A stretch of 64,000 nt of DNA from Sipunculus nudus (Eukaryota; Annelida; Sipuncula; Golfingiida; Sipunculidae), in NCBI GenBank assembly GCA_026874595.1, contig CM049321.1, positions 432,479 through 496,478 on the forward strand, given 5' to 3'. Positions 59,380 to 64,000 of this stretch are shown one piece after another (the stretch's first letter is position 1; each line of letters starts with the position of its first letter). The notes beneath the pieces are model-generated. The model was not told where the DNA came from and did no database searches. It was given only the letters and a program-made list of their open reading frames with translations. The translations under genes and the position numbers were made by a program.

Positions 59380-60474
59380 AAATAGTAATGCCAAAAAGCT
59401 TTTGCAATGAAATTCTAAGCATGGCACATCAGGCACCTTTGTCTCGCCATTTAGATATAAATATAACTTATGAGAAAGTTAGTACACACTTCTATCGGCC
59501 TAACCTCAGGAAAGATATCGTACAATATTGTAGATCAGCCATATTTGCCAGATGGTAGGCAAGTCCAATCAGAATTCTCCTAATGCTACACTTAGGCTTA
59601 TTCCTGCTTTCAAGGAACCATTCAGTAGGATTATTGTTGACCGTGTTGGACCACTGCCAAAAACAAAATCTGGACATGTATACTTGCTGACAAATATGTG
59701 CGCATTTACAAGGTTCCCTGTAACAAAACGATTGCGCAAAATTAATGCCAAAATTTTTTTTCAAAGCTCTGACCAAGTTTTTTACAACTTTTGGATTACT
59801 AAAATCCGTCCAGTCTGACCAAGGGCTAATTTTATGTCTGGCTTTTTCCAAAAAGTTATGCTTGAGCTAGGTATAAAACAGTACAGCTCTTTGTTATACC
59901 CCCTGAAAGTCAGGGCTCCTTCGAGCGTTTTCACCAGACATTTAAAAACATGATCACGACTTATTGCTATGACACACAGAAAGACTGGGATGAAGGAATC
60001 CACCTACTGCTGTTTGCTGCCAAAGATTTCTTTGAAGAGTCATTGGGTTTCAGTTCCTTTGAACTAGTTTTTGGACATGGACCGCGAACTGAACTTCTAT
60101 TGAAACTGCTTGAAGAAAAACTCTTCTGTGAAAATCCTGATTTTCTTTGATTACTGCAGTATGTCTCAGACTTTCGCACTAAACTACACAATGCTTGTGA
60201 GATTGCAAAGTCAAAACTAAAATCTGCACAAAGTAAAATGAAAACAAAGTATGACGAGCACACTGTAAATAGAACGTTTGAGCCTGGTGAAAAGATCCTT
60301 GCCTTATTAACTATCCCTGGCAGACCTCTGCAAGCTCGGTATTTTGGTCCTTACATTGTTGACAAGAAAGTCAATGATTTAAATTACATACTGTTGACAC
60401 CAGATAGGCGTAAGACGAAACAACTTTGCCATGTTAACGTGTTGAAACCATATTATGACAGAATTAGCACATAA
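59380..60474 (+). pseudogene. Integrase remains
   Basis: HQAPLSRHLDINITYEKV and FYRPNLRKDIVQYC form the HHCC-type head (59,430-59,535). The core shows the first Asp in IIVDRVGPLPKTKSGHVY (59,630), the second in SVQSDQG (59,808) and the Glu in PESQGSFERFHQ (59,905), then a C-terminal part ending CHVNVLKPYYDR (60,430). All three catalytic residues survive, but on different frames. Confidence 0.8.
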
Positions 60475-60598
60475 GATGTTCTACTTAATGGTACTGCTGC
60501 AAATTGTGTCAACACCGACCCTGACCCAGTTAAATTAGATACTGATTGTAAGTGTGATGTAGACATTCAGTGTGGTACAGTACCATTAAAAAACTCAG

Positions 60599-61850
60599 AT
60601 GTGCTTAACAACCTGGATCCCAATCTGTCACACATTACCGCACAACAACAACAAGACCTCAAGAACCTGCTGCTTAATTATGAGCATTTGTTTAGTGACA
60701 TTCCAACGCGAAGTAATATATTGTGCCATGACGTCGATGTTGGCACGGCAAGCGCAGTCAAGCAACATCCTTATAGACTGAATCCAGAAAAGCAAAAGTA
60801 TCTACAGGATGAGATTTAATATTTGCTGGACAATTTATTGATTTTATTGAACCTAGTAACAGTAAATGGAGTTCATCATGTATTCTTGTGCCAAAACCTG
60901 ATGGAAGTTACCGTATGTGCACAGATTAAAACGGAACTCTGCCACCAAGACTGACACGTGCCCGATTCCGAGGATCGATGATTGTATTGATAGAGTCGGT
61001 AGCTCCAGATATATTTCCAAGTTTGACTCGCTAAAAGGATTCTGGCAAGGTCCGCTGACAGAATGAGCAAAAGAAGTGTCAGCATTTGTGACGCCGCAAG
61101 GACTGTACCAGTATAAAGTTATGCCGTTTGGCATAAAGAACTCGCCAGCCACGTTCCAGTGCCTCCTCCATATGGTTGTCAAGGACATTCAGGGCTGCGA
61201 CGCATATATCATCGTGGACAGCGACACCTGAGAGAAACATCTGCAAATTCTTCGCGACCTCTTCGAAAGACTCAGTGAAGCACGCCTGACCGTCAACTTA
61301 GGAAAATGTGATTTTTGTCATGCACAAGAAACATTTTTGGGTCATATTGTGGGGCAGGGTCGGGTAAAACTTGTTGATCCTAAGAAAATGCTTTCAGAAC
61401 TTGAAAGCAATTCTGCAAAGTTCACCAATTTTAGCAGCTCCAGACTTTTCTGTACCTTTTATGTTTGCTGTAGATGCTAGTGATACTGCTGTTTGTGCTG
61501 TGTTGTTACAAGAAGGCAATGATGGCATAGATCATCCAATTTGTTATTTCTCTAGAATGTATAATGCAAACAAGAAAAACTAATTCACTATTGAAAAAAA
61601 TGTTTGACTTTGATTTTGACATTGCAACATTTTGAAAGTTTATGTTACTTCATCAGTCAAGCCTATCATTGTCTTCAGTGATCACAATCCCCTTACGTTC
61701 ATGAACAAGTTGAAATGTAAAAATCAAAGATTGTTGAGATGGACTTTGTTCTTACAGGATTAAAACCTTGAAATCAAACACATTAAAGGGAAAGACAATG
61801 TACCTGCTGATTGTTTATCGAGATGTTTGTGTAATGTTGTAAATGAGATG
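60599..61850 (+). pseudogene. Reverse transcriptase and RNase H remains
   Basis: RT motifs: SNILCHDVDVGTA and HPYRLNPEK (60,715-60,790), SKWSSSCILVPKPDGSYRMC (60,862), LYQYKVMPFGIKNSPATFQ (61,105) and LTVNLGKCDFCHAQETFLG (61,290). The catalytic YxDD is missing: the sequence passes from CDAYI straight to IVDSDT, so this RT is dead irrespective of its stops. RNase H follows: FMFAVDASDTAVCAVL (61,460), CYFSRMYNANKKN, then IKGKDNVPADCLSR (61,790). Confidence 0.85.
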
Positions 61851-61936
61851 GTTTTGAAATGTGGTAATAATTTAGTGATTGTGATCGAACAAAAATTTTT
61901 TTGAGAAAATTTTCTTTTTTCTTACAGGACGGGGAG

Positions 61937-62866
61937 TGTTACAGGTGCCCTTTTATTGTGTGCAGCGGTCTTGCAGATGATTGTTGCATTGTACACACGG
62001 ATGTTTCATGTGTTGTTGGCATTTGTGTGTGTGCATTGTTTGTGTGCGACGCATTACTCGTGTTGTAACACCCTCGCCTGGCCCGGTTATTGCATTCTCA
62101 GTTTAAACCGTACTGCATGAACTCCTTTTGTCATGCTAGCTTTGGGCTTTCTCGACTGGCTGAGCCGGATCGATCTCACGTGAGAGATCTCACGTATGTT
62201 GAGACACGGCATTCGTTTTTCTAGTATGTTCTTTGAACGTGTGCCGTCTTAGATTCTTTAGATGGTTCAAGAAATGGAAAATTCTCGGCTTGAGGTGAGA
62301 AGTTATAAATAGTGGGCTATGTTTTAGAGCCGAGAGAGAGGTGAGATAATATTCAAACGGACACAGACGTGTGTATGTCAGTTTGTGGGACCTATCCGAT
62401 TATCCAGTATTTTCATGGATTCTACAATTACTAACACTTTACAATTTAGTGCTGCCTGTCTCAAGTTTAATTTCTGGATTGTTACAAGAGCTTTGCATTG
62501 GACTGTTATTCTCCGAGAGAGTTTGTGTGAAGTTTTCATCCGGCTTATACATTTAAAAGGACTTATCGCTGTGACACTGGTGGTAACCAGGTACTGTGCA
62601 CTTTGTTTATTTTACAATGTAATTGTTTTGATTTGTTGTTTTCTGCTGTTATTCTGTGTAATTGTATTGATTTAGTGTATTGTAATGTTAGGGTTGTTTT
62701 AAGAATAAGTTATAGCTATTTGTTAACAAAAAACACTGACTTTCTTTATTCATTTCCCTAGACATTTCACACTGCCTTTTGTTACAAAATCTTATTTTTT
62801 TTATCTCCTTGGCAAAATTTATGTTCATCACGCATACGTGATATGTTAATATTAGGTTCTGTAACA
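61937..62866 (+). mobile_element. 3' LTR of the Gmr1-like element
   Basis: 930 bp from TGTTACAG to CTGTAACA, an 8-bp perfect inverted terminal pair, directly behind the purine tract. Contains a TATA box (TTATAAATAG at about 62,303) and shares several blocks with the solo LTR at 33,794-34,599. Confidence 0.88.
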
Positions 62867-64000
62867 TTATATAAACACAAATTTTCTCACTTATAGTGAT
62901 GTTATTTTATAAAATTTTATAATCTGACCCTTAAAAAGGTATTATAGATAGTATATAGCACGTTATAAATATATAAATAACTGTTAATAAACTGCTTTCA
63001 TTACTCCAAATGTATACATTGGCATTCTGCTTTGTCATGATCCCAGACAAATTGTAAATTTAGAGTCTGCACTAACTTACATTACTTACAAATTAACTTA
63101 CATATCCCGTGGACTTGTTTCAATCAATATATAGGTCACCTGCAATTATAAAGGTGTCGAATGAATTTCATTTTTCTAGGCACTCGTAACTTGTGAAATG
63201 AATGGTCAGGTGCACTGAGAATAGATAAGTTTCTCAAGAATCTGGTCAGGAGTGGATGTACATAATCTGTTTGATTACCCTAGGTTACCTCCTCTAATGA
63301 AACAGTATGTAAATAGTCCAGACTGGATATGTAGCACAAACGGATAAATTACTTACTGAAAAGTCATTTGCTTGCGCGTCTGGCTTGTCAAGGTAAAAAT
63401 AAATTATATGTTTATTGATATTCCTCATCGTTGAATACATTCTGGTCTGTTCAAAACCATTATATACTTTGTATCATGCATAGTCATAGATTCCTTAATC
63501 CTTTTGAATATTCAGTGTTGTACACAACAACTAATAACAAAGGTGACTACCACAAATATATTATAGGTTTTCCTCAGGGGTATGTCTTAAATAAAGCGAA
63601 TGTACTTGATATGACCAAAATTACATCTTTTTTCAATTACTGGTCCCTAAAGTTGTAGACCAGGAGTCAGAGGGGTTACTTCCCGGTCATGGGAAAGGCT
63701 TCAATCAGCCGTTGTTATACGTAATGAATATAACGGATAAAACAAAACAGATGGCGACTACTATGATCAATCCGACACGGGACAATGAATGTTTTATACG
63801 GACTTAATAGTCCATGAGCAAGATCCCCCTAAAATGGGGTTGACTACCAAAGAGGGGACTAAATGCTGTTATTTTTTTTAGTTACTACAGCATTTGAACT
63901 GTATGAAAACATGCGATGGACATGCTGCATGCCCAGCTTAACGTCTTTTTGGCGGCAATCTTTAAAATATGTCATTTTTTTGTGTACAATTTATTTTTTT
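62867..64000. other. No recognisable feature
   Basis: AT-rich. A 75-codon plus frame at 63,431-63,658 has no known motif. Nothing else supportable on either strand. Confidence 0.5.

Larger units (their letters stand above)
58015..62866 (+). mobile_element. Decayed Ty3/gypsy element with integrase upstream of RT (Gmr1-like)
   Basis: Order along the plus strand: gag zinc knuckle (~58,090), protease (~58,735), integrase (59,430-60,470), RT (60,600-61,370), RNase H (61,375-61,840), purine tract GGACGGGGAG (61,927-61,936), 3' LTR. Protease-integrase-RT-RNase H is the Ty1/copia order, yet the RT and integrase sequences are of gypsy type. That combination is the hallmark of the Gmr1 group. The 5' LTR and most of gag are missing; homology starts abruptly against the LINE. 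Confidence 0.8.

Overview
This looks like nuclear DNA from a lophotrochozoan animal, most likely a bivalve mollusc. Evidence: AT-rich sequence with split genes and GT-AG introns; C-type lectin-like receptor exons; several retroelement classes; long (TA)n tracts; and satellite-like repeats rich in GTCTG runs and AGGTCA half-sites, of a kind I associate with bivalve genomes. There is no sign of bacterial operons, CRISPR arrays or organelle genes. The species assignment is inference.

Layout. 1-900: uninterrupted 299-codon fragment of a non-LTR reverse transcriptase (minus strand) running off the left edge. 901-12,900: a 12-kb composite repeat with nested periods (about 60, 148 and 330 bp, and a 3.92-kb tandem duplication), carrying in one fixed orientation 12 CTCF-like motifs, 7 AGGTCA clusters and about ten GTTACCATGG palindromes. 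12,900-19,000: gene-poor, with a non-LTR 3' relic.

Receptor genes. 19,005-26,075 (minus) and 44,160-49,344 (plus) hold two divergent paralogous genes that I assembled exon by exon. Each has a signal peptide, two C-type lectin-like domains (each split over two phase-1 exons), one or two tiny phase-1 stalk exons, one 91-bp transmembrane exon and a cytoplasmic tail. The splice phases close perfectly, giving 435 and 399 residues.

Between them lie: a degenerate repeat with estrogen-response-element-like palindromes (26.3-28.5 kb); (TA)n tracts; a solo LTR (33.8-34.6 kb); a 5.6-kb element bounded by terminal inverted repeats (35,659-41,263), whose single degraded gene of about 1,460 codons includes a FEN1/XPG-like PIN nuclease segment and a cysteine-rich tail; and another non-LTR 3' relic (42.0-42.7 kb).

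49.3-54.2 kb is gene-poor. 54.2-58.0 kb is a decayed L1/Tx1-like LINE (ORF1, endonuclease, RT). It abuts at 58,015 a decayed Ty3/gypsy element with the unusual order protease, integrase, RT, RNase H (Gmr1-like) and an intact-looking 930-bp 3' LTR (61,937-62,866). The last 1.1 kb shows nothing recognisable.

The best candidates for something undescribed are the TIR element with a PIN-nuclease gene, the satellite that multiplies CTCF-like sites, and the paired two-lectin receptors with modular stalk exons.
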